Assembly (NCBI GenBank): GCA_017526745.1
Contig: JAFXQX010000024.1
Coordinates: forward strand, 62,001-126,000
Origin: Lachnospiraceae bacterium
GTDB lineage: Bacteria; Bacillota; Clostridia; Lachnospirales; Lachnospiraceae
Length of the DNA: 64,000 nucleotides
Direction: 5' to 3'
Every line of letters starts with the position of its first letter. Position 1 is the first letter of the stretch. The position numbers were made by a program, and so were the translations under genes. Shown in pieces: positions 17,868-26,267 of the stretch. The notes under the pieces were generated by a model, which saw nothing but the letters and a program-made list of their open reading frames with translations, made no database searches and was not told the DNA's origin.

Positions 17868-18503
17868 ATGGAGATCAAAAAGGTTACTGATCCGGAATTT
17901 GCATCTTATGGCAAGGTTCTTGAAGGTTATGATTTTAGCAGCCTCGTAGAGGCGCTCGACAAGAAGACCCCGCTTCCCGAGGGAGTTGAATATGTTGCAA
18001 GCTGTGCGGATCTTGAATATACGGACACATTCGGCGTGCTGCAGAATAATGTGTACGGCGGAATGCCCATACAGATAGGATACTGTAACGGGCATAACAC
18101 CAAGCTCAACTGCCTTGAGTATCACCGCGACAGCGAGATAAACCTCGGCTGTACTGATTTTATCCTTCTTCTCGGAAGAGAGGATGAGATCGTAAACGGC
18201 AAGTTTGATACTTCCAAGACGAAAGCATTTCTCGTAAAGGCAGGTCAGGCTGTTGAAGTATACGGAACGACTCTGCACTATGCACCCTGCTCCGCAAAGG
18301 CAGGTGACGGCTTCAAAGTTGTTGTTGTCCTTCCCAAGGGAACAAACGGCCCGGTTCCGGCTCTTACGGCAAAGAGCACGGAAGATAAGTGGATGACTGC
18401 CTGCAACAAATGGCTCCTTGCACATGCCGAGTCTTCCGAAGCAGGGGATGGCGCGTATGTAGGCCTTACGGGTGTTAACATTGATATCGCCGGAGATATC
18501 TGA
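17868..18503 (+). CDS. DUF4867 family protein (cupin-like)
   Basis: A 211-residue cytoplasmic protein that looks like the DUF4867 family: a beta-sandwich with LEYHRDSEINLGCTDFILLLG in the middle and a conserved GTTLHYAPC histidine segment, giving cupin-like metal-site candidates (His and Glu residues). In Firmicute sugar operons this family often sits with pentose kinases and isomerases, so a role as a sugar epimerase, mutarotase or isomerase is inferred, not shown. A clear AAAAGGAGAAGAG precedes the ATG. Confidence 0.75.
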   Translation: MEIKKVTDPEFASYGKVLEGYDFSSLVEALDKKTPLPEGVEYVASCADLEYTDTFGVLQNNVYGGMPIQIGYCNGHNTKLNCLEYHRDSEINLGCTDFILLLGREDEIVNGKFDTSKTKAFLVKAGQAVEVYGTTLHYAPCSAKAGDGFKVVVVLPKGTNGPVPALTAKSTEDKWMTACNKWLLAHAESSEAGDGAYVGLTGVNIDIAGDI

Positions 18504-18630
18504 ACAAAATAAGTAGAAATCTTAACCTAATAAAGAGAATTTTCGATTGTTTTTTGGACATGCAGGCAATACAATGGTTGTTAGCAGCCTCAGAAGGTAT
18601 GTTCAGAAACTATTACTAGGAGGATTACAG

Positions 18631-20118
18631 ATGAATAACACACCTAAAATGAAGATCGGTATCGTGGGCGTTTCCCGTGACTGTTTCCCCGCCGAACTTA
18701 CAATCAGAAGAAGAAAGGCTCTCGCAGATGCTTATGCCAAGAAGTATGATGCAGCTGATATTTACGAGTGCCCCGTAACGATCATTGAGAGCGAGATACA
18801 TATGCAGCAGGCTCTCGAGGATGTCAAGAAGGCCGGATGTAATGCACTTTGCATCTACCTCGGAAACTTCGGTCCCGAGATCTCAGAGACAATGCTGGCT
18901 CAGCAGTATGACGGCCCCGTTATGTTCTGTGCTGCAGCTGAAGAAGATTACGATTCCGTAACAACCTCCGGACGTGGAGATGCTTACTGCGGAATGCTCA
19001 ATGCAAGCTACAATCTTGCGCTTCGTAATGTCAGGGCTTATATTCCCGAGTATCCCGTAGGTGATGCCGAGGACTGTGCGGACATGATCCACACATTCAT
19101 TCCCGTTGCAAGAGCCGTATATGCGCTCAAGAACCTCAAGATATTCACGTTCGGTCCCAGACCTCAGAACTTCTTCGCATGTAACGCTCCTATCAAGCAG
19201 CTTTACAATATCGGCGTAGAGATCGAGGAGAACTCCGAACTTGATCTTTTCGAATCATTCAATAAGCATGCGGGAGATTCCCGTATAGCTGATGTTGCCA
19301 AGGATATGGCAGCAGAGCTTGGCGACGGCAACAAGAAGCCCGAGGTTCTCGAGAAGCTTGCTCAGTACGAGATCACTCTTCTTGACTGGATCGAAGAGCA
19401 CAAGGGTTCCAAGACATACTTCGCGATCGCAGGAAAGTGCTGGCCTGCATTCCAGACACAGTTCGGATTCGTTCCCTGCTTCGTCAATTCAAGACTTACA
19501 GGCCGCGGCATCCCCGTATCCTGTGAAGTTGATATCTACGGTGCACTTTCCGAGTTCATCGGAACATGCGTAAGCGATGATATCGTAACACTTCTTGATA
19601 TCAACAATTCGGTTCCGAAGTGCATGTACAAGGATTCGATCGAAGGCAAGTTCGATTACAAGCTTACGGATACATTCATGGGATTCCATTGCGGAAATAC
19701 ATGCTCCAAGAAGCTCACAAAGGGCGAGATGAAGTATCAGGCCATCATGGCACGTGCTCTTCCCATCGAGGTTACGAACGGAACTCTCGAAGGCGACATC
19801 GTACCCGGCGATATCACATTCTATCGTCTGCAGTCAACATCCGATAATATTCTCCGCGCTTATGTTGCTGAAGGTGAAGTACTTCCCGTTGCAACAAGGT
19901 CGTTCGGAGGCATCGGTGTATTCGCTATCCCCGAGATGGGAAGGTTCTACCGTTACGCTCTTATCGACGGCAATTATCCTCATCACGGTGCGGTTGCGTT
20001 TGGTCATCACGGCAAGGCACTCTTTGATGTGTTCAAGTACATCGGTGTTGCAGCTGATGAGATCGAGTTCAACAGACCTGCAGGAAACCTCTACAAGACA
20101 GAGAATCCTTACAAGTGA
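18631..20118 (+). CDS. L-fucose/L-arabinose isomerase-like protein
   Basis: The ATG at 18,631 follows AGGAGG, giving 495 residues; the open frame extends upstream only through sequence without a good start. The Rossmann-like N-terminus (KIGIVGVSRDCF), the CIYLGNFGPE segment and the C-terminal beta domain fit the FucI/AraA superfamily, which interconverts aldoses and ketoses with a Mn2+ site. With xylulokinase and DUF4867 it probably makes the ketose that XylB phosphorylates. Classical XylA is absent from the window. A strong terminator follows. Confidence 0.8.
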   Translation: MNNTPKMKIGIVGVSRDCFPAELTIRRRKALADAYAKKYDAADIYECPVTIIESEIHMQQALEDVKKAGCNALCIYLGNFGPEISETMLAQQYDGPVMFCAAAEEDYDSVTTSGRGDAYCGMLNASYNLALRNVRAYIPEYPVGDAEDCADMIHTFIPVARAVYALKNLKIFTFGPRPQNFFACNAPIKQLYNIGVEIEENSELDLFESFNKHAGDSRIADVAKDMAAELGDGNKKPEVLEKLAQYEITLLDWIEEHKGSKTYFAIAGKCWPAFQTQFGFVPCFVNSRLTGRGIPVSCEVDIYGALSEFIGTCVSDDIVTLLDINNSVPKCMYKDSIEGKFDYKLTDTFMGFHCGNTCSKKLTKGEMKYQAIMARALPIEVTNGTLEGDIVPGDITFYRLQSTSDNILRAYVAEGEVLPVATRSFGGIGVFAIPEMGRFYRYALIDGNYPHHGAVAFGHHGKALFDVFKYIGVAADEIEFNRPAGNLYKTENPYK

Positions 20119-20131
20119 TCGATCATTACCG

Positions 20132-20163
20132 GGAGGCAGTCTTTTACGGACTGCCTCCTTTTT
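20132..20163 (+). terminator. Rho-independent terminator of the pentose operon
   Basis: A ten-pair perfect stem (GGAGGCAGTC/GACTGCCTCC) with a seven-base loop is followed by TTTTT. It closes the transcript running from the binding protein to the isomerase. Confidence 0.85.
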
Positions 20164-20176
20164 GATGGTCTTTACT

Positions 20177-20206
20177 TTGACACACCTGCGGGGCATGCGG
20201 TATAAT
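20177..20206 (+). promoter_or_regulatory. Predicted sigma-A promoter for plsY
   Basis: Consensus TTGACA (20,177-20,182) and TATAAT (20,201-20,206) are 18 bases apart. The expected transcription start, about 20,213, falls one base before the first plsY ATG. Confidence 0.65.
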
Positions 20207-20213
20207 TTCAGCT

Positions 20214-20909
20214 ATGGATACCAGGATTATGATAAACACTATACTTGGAAGTCTGATAATCGGATATTTCTTCGGGTGCTTTAATCTGTCTTACATGATC
20301 TCGAAGTTTAAAGGATTCGACATAAGGCATGTCGGCTCCGGAAATGCCGGAGCATCAAATGTTGTGATAGTTATAGGCAAGAAGATCGGACTGTTTGTGG
20401 CACTGGTCGATATCTTAAAAGCGTTCTTCGCATTCAGGCTTGCGGAGGGATTTTTCCCGGAGGCATATGCGGGAGCTGTCAGCTGGGCAGGAGTTCTTGC
20501 GGGAGTCGGAGCCGTGATCGGCCACATCCTTCCGTTTTATATGGGCTTCAAAGGAGGAAAGGGGCTGGCATGCTTCGGCGGAACGGTGCTCGGCATTGAT
20601 TTCAGGCTCTTCTTCATCCTGTTCATCATAGCTTTGCTGATAGCGATCATTACGGATTATATCTGCTTTGCTCCCATCACGATGGCATTCGTTGTGCCGG
20701 CAACAGTGTGGTACGTTTATGAAACGTGGATCCCGTCGGCGATAATATCGATCGCTTCCGCAGCGATCCTGATAAAGCACAGGGAGAACATCATGCGCAT
20801 CAGATCCGGAGAAGAACTTCGTTTTCATTTTCTGTGGAGACGCAAGGATGAATCCGAAAGATTCGGAATAAGAGATGACGGAAAAGAGATCTTTAACAGA
20901 AAGGTCTGA
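20214..20909 (+). CDS. plsY: Glycerol-3-phosphate acyltransferase PlsY
   Basis: A polytopic membrane enzyme that transfers an acyl group from acyl phosphate to glycerol-3-phosphate, the first step of phospholipid synthesis. Three family motifs are present: GSGNAGASN (first cytoplasmic loop), GFKGGKGLA and the C-terminal KHRENIMRIRSGEE. Length 231 is slightly long because of a charged C-terminal tail. The promoter's -10 box ends only seven bases before this ATG. The message may be leaderless, or translation may begin at the in-frame ATG 20,229 (MINTILGSLIIG), which looks more like a normal PlsY N-terminus. Confidence 0.9.
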   Translation: MDTRIMINTILGSLIIGYFFGCFNLSYMISKFKGFDIRHVGSGNAGASNVVIVIGKKIGLFVALVDILKAFFAFRLAEGFFPEAYAGAVSWAGVLAGVGAVIGHILPFYMGFKGGKGLACFGGTVLGIDFRLFFILFIIALLIAIITDYICFAPITMAFVVPATVWYVYETWIPSAIISIASAAILIKHRENIMRIRSGEELRFHFLWRRKDESERFGIRDDGKEIFNRKV

Positions 20910-20947
20910 GACATACCAGAATATAATATGAAACGAGGTTACGTATA

Positions 20948-22144
20948 ATGGAAGGAAACACTGAAAACACAGTCAGCAGGAGCAAACAGAAAAGAGAGGA
21001 CAGAGCAAAGAATCAGGCGAAGAAGAAAAGGGAAGGCCTGATATTAAAGATAGTCGGTATCGTGATCGCGGTCGCGGTCATCGGTCTTGCGGTATTCGGC
21101 ATAGTAAGGTTCATCATCAATGAGGCAAATACGATCACTCCGAACGGTGATTATTCGGCCCAGTATGATGATAACGGATATATCAAAGGTGTCAGGGCGC
21201 TTGATTATGTGACTCTTTGCGATTACAAGAATATCGAAGTTCCCGAAAGCGAAGTCACATATACCGACGAGGAGTTTCAAAACGTCATAAAGCAGAATCT
21301 TGAGGCCCACCAGATCCTTTCGGAAGAAGGCGTTATAAAGGACGGCGACAAAGTAAAAATCGATTACGTGGGAACGATAGACGGAGTCGAGTTTGAGGGC
21401 GGCAATTCCGGCGGGAACGGATATGATCTTACGATCGGAAGCGGTTCGTTCATAGAAGGGTTTGAGAGCCAGCTGATCGGACACAAACCGGGTGAAGACG
21501 TAACCGTAGACGTAAAGTTCCCGGATGATTACCATGATGCGAATGTTGCAGGTAAGCCCGCACAGTTTGCCGTTACGATACACGGTATCTATGTCGATCC
21601 GGCATATGATGATGATTTTGTATGTGCCTACTATCCCGAGATGGGTTCAACGGTTGCCGAGTATGAGCAGTCCCTTAAGGATGAGTACCGCGAAGGACAG
21701 CTTCATGATTATGTCGATAATTATATCAAGGACAATTCAACCGTTATCAAGTTCCCGAACAAATACTTCAAGCAGCTTGAAGCTACCACAAAATATGCGG
21801 ATGTTCAGTCCTATGAATATATGAAGCAGATGTACAGCCAGTACGGTATGGAAGCCGGAAGCTTTGATGATTTTGTAGGAAAGACCGGAAAAGAGTATGA
21901 TGCCGACATCATCGACAGATCACAGAAATTCGCAAAGGCTGATCTTGTATATCAGGCTGTACTCGAGTCGGAGGGCATTGCTCTTACGGCGGAGGAGTCG
22001 GAAGCCATCGTACGCGAGATGTATGACGATGATGAGCAGACCTTCAACAATTTCATCGATCAATACGGAAAAGGTTATACGATGAAACAGGCCGTCCAGA
22101 GGAAAGCAGTCGATATCGCGCTTGAGGGTGCGACGGTCAAGTAA
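20948..22144 (+). CDS. Membrane-anchored FKBP-type isomerase with trigger-factor C-terminal domain
   Basis: The 398-residue protein has a very basic N-terminus and one transmembrane helix (about 35-60, IVGIVIAVAVIGLAVFGIV). An extracytoplasmic FKBP domain follows (about 130-220; GDKVKIDYVGTIDGVEFEGG and IGSGSFIEGFESQLIG), then a helical trigger-factor-like domain to the end. Unlike trigger factor it lacks the ribosome-binding domain and is anchored outside the membrane, so it probably folds secreted proteins, similar in role to PrsA. Its C-terminal half resembles the lipoprotein at 6,287. Confidence 0.85.
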   Translation: MEGNTENTVSRSKQKREDRAKNQAKKKREGLILKIVGIVIAVAVIGLAVFGIVRFIINEANTITPNGDYSAQYDDNGYIKGVRALDYVTLCDYKNIEVPESEVTYTDEEFQNVIKQNLEAHQILSEEGVIKDGDKVKIDYVGTIDGVEFEGGNSGGNGYDLTIGSGSFIEGFESQLIGHKPGEDVTVDVKFPDDYHDANVAGKPAQFAVTIHGIYVDPAYDDDFVCAYYPEMGSTVAEYEQSLKDEYREGQLHDYVDNYIKDNSTVIKFPNKYFKQLEATTKYADVQSYEYMKQMYSQYGMEAGSFDDFVGKTGKEYDADIIDRSQKFAKADLVYQAVLESEGIALTAEESEAIVREMYDDDEQTFNNFIDQYGKGYTMKQAVQRKAVDIALEGATVK

Positions 22145-22177
22145 AGATTATTGTTTATAATACATATGAATTGAGGT

Positions 22178-22207
22178 AAAATAGTACAGAATGATCTGTA
22201 CTATTTT
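22178..22207. terminator. Bidirectional terminator
   Basis: A perfect 13-pair stem (AAAATAGTACAGA and its complement) with an ATGA loop gives A and T runs on opposite flanks. Confidence 0.75.
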
Positions 22208-22220
22208 GCTGTTATAAGAC

Positions 22221-22256
22221 GGATCATAAAACAGATCATAAAACAGATCATAAAAC
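22221..22256 (+). repeat. Three tandem 12-base repeats in the leader of the DUF4910 gene
   Basis: Three consecutive units, (G/A)GATCATAAAAC, run up to the ribosome-binding GGAG at 22,257. Only the first base of the first unit differs. Slippage here could change spacing between promoter and start. Confidence 0.8.
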
Positions 22257-22267
22257 GGAGACAGGAA

Positions 22268-24358
22268 ATGCCGGAATATATAAAACTTCGCGATCTGGCA
22301 TCGCATCTTCAACTGAACAGAGGAGACAGGGTATATGTCACAAGCGATGTGAAGGGCCTTCTGTATGAGGCGATGCATCACGATGACGAGACCGACCTTA
22401 ACATACTTATCGATGGGATAAAAGATATCATAGGAGAAGAAGGATCGCTTGTTTTTCCGACGTTTAACTGGAGCTTCTGCGGCGGTACTCCTTTTGATAT
22501 CAGGAAGACTGCGGCCAAGACCGGGTCACTGTGCAAGGTTGCAATGGAACGCAGTGATTTTCGAAGAACAAAGCATCCCATTTATTCGTTTGCCGCATGG
22601 GGAAAAGATACGGATGATCTGTGTGCGATGGAGAACAAGAGCTCCTTCGGGGCTGATTCACCGTTTGCATATATGGTTGAACACGGATACAGAAACCTTT
22701 TTATCGACAAGGACCTTGAGCACTCCTTTGTGTTCGTTCATTTTGCCGAGCAGTCGGTAGGAAACCTTCACAAGTCATACAGATATCTAAAAGACTTTAC
22801 CGGTGAGTATACCGATGAGAACGGGGTGACGACAGTCCGTACATATGATATGAACGTAAGGGCTCTAGACCGTGATGTTACGAACGTCATCTATGCTTTT
22901 GAGGATGAGTTTATCGAAAAAGGCATCATGAAACGTTTCTTTATAAACGGCCTTGAGTTTAAGATCATAGAGCTCAAGGATTCCCATCCGATCCTTCAGG
23001 AGGATGTGCGCCATAACAGGAGCCGCAGGATCTGCAGCTACATCGGGCAGGAAGATCCGTACCTGGAAGACGGAAAGGAGATGTTCGATCTGGCACGGGA
23101 GATGTTTCCCATATGCAGGAGCATCATGGGAGACGGTGTCAGGAAGACGTTTGATATCCTGCGCCGCAGGATGCCGGACATGAAACTGTTCGAAGTTCCC
23201 ACGGGAACAAGAGTATTCGACTGGACGGTTCCGAATGAATGGAATATAAGGGAAGCATACATAGAAAACGAGAACGGTGAGCGTATCATTGATATGAAGG
23301 TCAATAACCTTCACGTCATGGGGTATTCCGTTCCGGTCGACGAGTGGATGGATCTTGCCGCTCTTAAGGAACACATATATACATTAAAGGGCCAGCCTGA
23401 TCTGATCCCGTACTGTACTTCCTATTACAAGGAGAGATGGGGATTCTGCATGAGTCAGAACATGCTCGACTTGCTTCCCGAAGGAAAGTACCACGCCTAT
23501 ATCGATTCGACGCTTGAGCCGGGATCCCTTACATACGGGGAACTGCTGATCCCCGGCAAGTCTTCGGAGGAGATATTCTTCAGTTCGTATATATGCCATC
23601 CTTCTATGGCAAACAATGAGTGCTCCGGCCCCGTCGTCATGACAAAACTTGCCGAATACATCATGGGAATGAAGGACAGAAGATATTCCTACAGACTGGT
23701 GCTTCTTCCCGAAACGATAGGTGCGATCACATACATCTCCACACACCTTGAAGAGATGAAAAAGAATATCATAGCCGGTTTCAATATCACATGTGTAGGC
23801 GATGACAGGGCATATTCCATCGTTCATTCAAAATATGCGGACACTCTTGCCGACAAGGTGCTGATGAACGTTCTTGCCGACCAGGATCCTGATTTTTGCG
23901 AGTATTCGTATCTGGAGAGGGGAAGTGACGAGAGGCAGTATCAGGCGCCGGGAGTCGACATTCCTCTTGTGTGCTTCTGCAGGTCCAAATACCATGTGTA
24001 TCCCGAGTATCATACGAGCGGCGATAATCTTGACATCATATCCCCGGACGGACTTGCGGGAAGTTATGAGGTATTGATAAAATGTGTGAAAGCGCTTGAG
24101 AACAACAGGAAGTACAGGATCAAATGCCTGTGCGAGCCTCAGCTCGGCCGAAGAGGACTCATGCCGACCACAAGTAACAAGGAAAGCTACAAGGATACCC
24201 TGATACTCAAAGATATATGCGCTTATGCGGACGGGACGAACGATATATTCGAACTGTCAGATCATATAGGCCACAGCGTTAACGACATGCTCCCATCCAT
24301 AGAGAAGATGGTGGAGGCGGGGATTCTTGAGGATGTTGAAAGGCAGGACCCGTCGTAG
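22268..24358 (+). CDS. Fusion of AAC(3)-like acetyltransferase fold and DUF4910 aminopeptidase-like domain
   Basis: The 696-residue protein has two parts. Residues about 5-265 resemble the Antibiotic_NAT/AAC(3) fold (GSLVFPTFNWSF, RRTKHPIYSFAAWG, SSFGADSPFAYM and HFAEQSVG are typical). Residues about 280-640 are DUF4910, an M28-like metallopeptidase fold with candidate metal ligands in SSYICHPSMANNECSG and in VYPEYHTSGDNLD. A short winged-helix ends the chain. AAC(3)-like proteins can acetylate sugars rather than drugs, and DUF4910 proteins are often in glycan or secondary-metabolite clusters. The adjacent carrier protein and MaoC hydratase suggest it acts on carrier-bound or glycan substrates; this is inference. 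Confidence 0.75.
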   Translation: MPEYIKLRDLASHLQLNRGDRVYVTSDVKGLLYEAMHHDDETDLNILIDGIKDIIGEEGSLVFPTFNWSFCGGTPFDIRKTAAKTGSLCKVAMERSDFRRTKHPIYSFAAWGKDTDDLCAMENKSSFGADSPFAYMVEHGYRNLFIDKDLEHSFVFVHFAEQSVGNLHKSYRYLKDFTGEYTDENGVTTVRTYDMNVRALDRDVTNVIYAFEDEFIEKGIMKRFFINGLEFKIIELKDSHPILQEDVRHNRSRRICSYIGQEDPYLEDGKEMFDLAREMFPICRSIMGDGVRKTFDILRRRMPDMKLFEVPTGTRVFDWTVPNEWNIREAYIENENGERIIDMKVNNLHVMGYSVPVDEWMDLAALKEHIYTLKGQPDLIPYCTSYYKERWGFCMSQNMLDLLPEGKYHAYIDSTLEPGSLTYGELLIPGKSSEEIFFSSYICHPSMANNECSGPVVMTKLAEYIMGMKDRRYSYRLVLLPETIGAITYISTHLEEMKKNIIAGFNITCVGDDRAYSIVHSKYADTLADKVLMNVLADQDPDFCEYSYLERGSDERQYQAPGVDIPLVCFCRSKYHVYPEYHTSGDNLDIISPDGLAGSYEVLIKCVKALENNRKYRIKCLCEPQLGRRGLMPTTSNKESYKDTLILKDICAYADGTNDIFELSDHIGHSVNDMLPSIEKMVEAGILEDVERQDPS

Positions 24359-24376
24359 ACGGAAGAAAGGATAAAC

Positions 24377-24619
24377 ATGACACACGAGGAAGTACTGAAT
24401 ATAGTCCGGGGGATATTCCGTGACGTATTTGACGACGATGATCTTATCGTGGAGGATTCCACCAATTCGTCTGACATCGAGGACTGGGATTCACTCGAGC
24501 ACATTGCACTTGTAGTATCGATGGAAAAAGAATTCGATCTGAAGTTTGACTTAAAAGAAGTCAATAAACTGGAAAACGTCGGCCAGATGGTAGACCTTAT
24601 CATCTCAAAGCTTGCATGA
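24377..24619 (+). CDS. Acyl/peptidyl carrier protein
   Basis: An 80-residue acidic four-helix carrier protein. Ser39 in WDSLEH is the likely 4'-phosphopantetheine attachment site, and the following helix (VVSMEKEFDLKF) is typical of stand-alone carriers rather than the fatty-acid ACP. It is encoded 18 bases after the DUF4910 fusion and ten before the MaoC-like hydratase, so the three probably act on one tethered intermediate. No synthase or adenylation domain is seen nearby. Confidence 0.87.
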   Translation: MTHEEVLNIVRGIFRDVFDDDDLIVEDSTNSSDIEDWDSLEHIALVVSMEKEFDLKFDLKEVNKLENVGQMVDLIISKLA

Positions 24620-24628
24620 GAAAATGCC

Positions 24629-25042
24629 ATGAATGATCTTTCGTATGAAGAAATAGAGGTAGGACATAAGGAAAGCTTTACCGTCACGGTTACCGAAGAG
24701 ATGATGGATAAGTTCCTTGCGATAACCGGAGATGTTAATCCTCTCCATAACGATGAGGACTATGCAAGATCAGAGGGCCATCCCGGGCGGGTTGTTTACG
24801 GCATGCTGTCGGCATCACTGTTGTCAACTCTTGCCGGAGTGTATCTTCCCGGAAAGAGGAGCCTCATACATGAAGTAAAGATCAAATTCGCAAAGCCGGT
24901 TTACATCGGGGATACGCTGACTGTTGAAGGGACAGTGGAGGAAAAGCATGATGTGTATTCGCTTCTTATGCTCAAGGCAACTATCCGCAATCAGTCAGGC
25001 GACAAGGTGTGCAGGGCAAAAATGCAGGTCGGTGTATCATGA
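24629..25042 (+). CDS. MaoC-like hot-dog (R)-hydratase/dehydratase
   Basis: The 137-residue protein is a single hot-dog domain. ITGDVNPLHNDEDYAR contains the catalytic Asp and His of the (R)-specific enoyl-CoA hydratase family, followed by GRVVYGML. It would hydrate or dehydrate an acyl thioester, here perhaps on the carrier protein encoded just upstream. It may equally belong to a housekeeping acyl pathway. Confidence 0.85.
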   Translation: MNDLSYEEIEVGHKESFTVTVTEEMMDKFLAITGDVNPLHNDEDYARSEGHPGRVVYGMLSASLLSTLAGVYLPGKRSLIHEVKIKFAKPVYIGDTLTVEGTVEEKHDVYSLLMLKATIRNQSGDKVCRAKMQVGVS

Positions 25043-25077
25043 TCTGTTGGGCGGCAGCAGAAGAAAAGGAGGGACAT

Positions 25078-25800
25078 ATGACACCACAGGAAACCTTACA
25101 GGAATGGATCAGCGGATCCGACAATATTGTCTTCTTCGGAGGTGCGGGCGTTTCCACCGAGAGCGGCATCCCGGATTTTCGAAGTGTTGACGGACTGTAC
25201 AACCAGAAATATGATTATCCTCCGGAGACGATACTTTCGCATACGTTCTACAGGAGCAAGCCCGAGGAATTCTACAGGTTCTATCGCGACAAGATGCTGT
25301 GCACGAGCGCCAAGCCCAACAAGGCGCATCTGAAACTGGCCGAACTTGAGAAGGCCGGAAAGCTTAAAGCGGTCGTTACCCAGAACATAGACGGCCTTCA
25401 CCAGGCGGCCGGAAGCAAAGAGGTGCTCGAACTTCACGGAAGCGTGCTTCGAAACTACTGTGAGTCCTGCGGAAAATCATTTGATGTCGATTACATCATA
25501 AACAGTGAGGGTGTTCCGAAGTGTGACAAGTGCGGCGGGCCGATCAAGCCCGATGTCGTTCTGTATGAAGAAGGCCTTGATAATACCGTTATGAGCAAGT
25601 CGGTAAACTATATAGCAAATGCGGATATCCTGATAATCGGAGGTACGTCTCTTGCCGTATATCCCGCTGCCGGACTCATTGATTATTACAGGGGAAACAA
25701 GCTTGTTTTGATCAATAAGTCAAAAACACCGATGGACTCGCGGGCAGATCTTGTGATAAATGACAGTATCGGGGAGGTTTTGGGTGCGATCTCGGTGTGA
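25078..25800 (+). CDS. cobB: NAD-dependent protein deacylase, sirtuin (CobB/SIR2)
   Basis: The ATG at 25,078, behind AAAGGAGGGACAT, gives 240 residues. GAGVSTESGIPDFRS binds NAD, TQNIDGLHQAAG and ELHGS hold the catalytic histidine, and two CxxC pairs (CESC, CDKC) bind structural zinc. It removes acyl groups from lysines using NAD+. An upstream ATG at 25,009 would overlap the MaoC gene and has no site. It ends the operon before rpsF. Confidence 0.93.
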   Translation: MTPQETLQEWISGSDNIVFFGGAGVSTESGIPDFRSVDGLYNQKYDYPPETILSHTFYRSKPEEFYRFYRDKMLCTSAKPNKAHLKLAELEKAGKLKAVVTQNIDGLHQAAGSKEVLELHGSVLRNYCESCGKSFDVDYIINSEGVPKCDKCGGPIKPDVVLYEEGLDNTVMSKSVNYIANADILIIGGTSLAVYPAAGLIDYYRGNKLVLINKSKTPMDSRADLVINDSIGEVLGAISV

Positions 25801-25819
25801 TTTTTGTAACCCAAACCCC

Positions 25820-25848
25820 TTGAAAATGCGAATAGTATATGGTATCAT
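25820..25848 (+). promoter_or_regulatory. Predicted promoter for rpsF-ssb-rpsR
   Basis: TTGAAA (25,820-25,825) and TATCAT (25,843-25,848) are 17 bases apart, followed by an approximately 110-base leader before rpsF. Confidence 0.5.
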
Positions 25849-25867
25849 ACCATCTCGTGATACAATT

Positions 25868-25945
25868 TTTCCTTGCTTCCGGCACGGAATTTCGTAAGAC
25901 CGGGGGCCAAAGAGCAGTCCGGCGTATCATTAGACTGCTACAGAC
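25868..25945 (+). promoter_or_regulatory. Candidate S6:S18 autoregulatory leader
   Basis: The leader contains AGCAGTC (25,913-25,919) pairing with GACTGCT (25,933-25,939). A CCG sits at the inner edge of that stem (25,919-25,921), preceded by a CCGG/CCGG-flanked hairpin. A paired stem with an exposed CCG is the known recognition element of the S6:S18 complex in rpsF leaders, where it mimics the rRNA site. The assignment is by position and motif only. Confidence 0.4.
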
Positions 25946-25963
25946 CAAAAGGAGGTACCAGGC

Positions 25964-26251
25964 ATGAGCAATTATGAATTATGCGTTGTTCTTAATGCTA
26001 AGATCGAAGACGATGAGAGAGCAGCTGTGATCGAGAAGATCAAGAAGTACATCGATCGCTTCGGCGGTGCTGTAACAAACGTGGATGAGTGGGGCAAGAA
26101 GAGACTTGCCTACGAAGTAGCCAAGATGAGAGAAGGCTTCTACTACTTCATCCGGTTTGACGCAGAGCCGTCCACACCGCTCGAGATCGAAAATCGTGTC
26201 CGCATTATGGATAACGTTCTTCGTTATCTCTGCGTTAAGTCAGAAGCGTAA
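25964..26251 (+). CDS. rpsF: 30S ribosomal protein S6
   Basis: A 95-residue ferredoxin-like fold protein of the small-subunit platform. MSNYELCVVLNAKIEDDER, GGAVTNVDEWGKKRLAYEVAK-type sequence and the C-terminal VRIMDNVLRYLCVK are family signatures. It heads the conserved rpsF-ssb-rpsR operon, with AAAGGAGGTACC upstream. Confidence 0.98.
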   Translation: MSNYELCVVLNAKIEDDERAAVIEKIKKYIDRFGGAVTNVDEWGKKRLAYEVAKMREGFYYFIRFDAEPSTPLEIENRVRIMDNVLRYLCVKSEA

Positions 26252-26267
26252 TAGAAAGAGAGAATAC

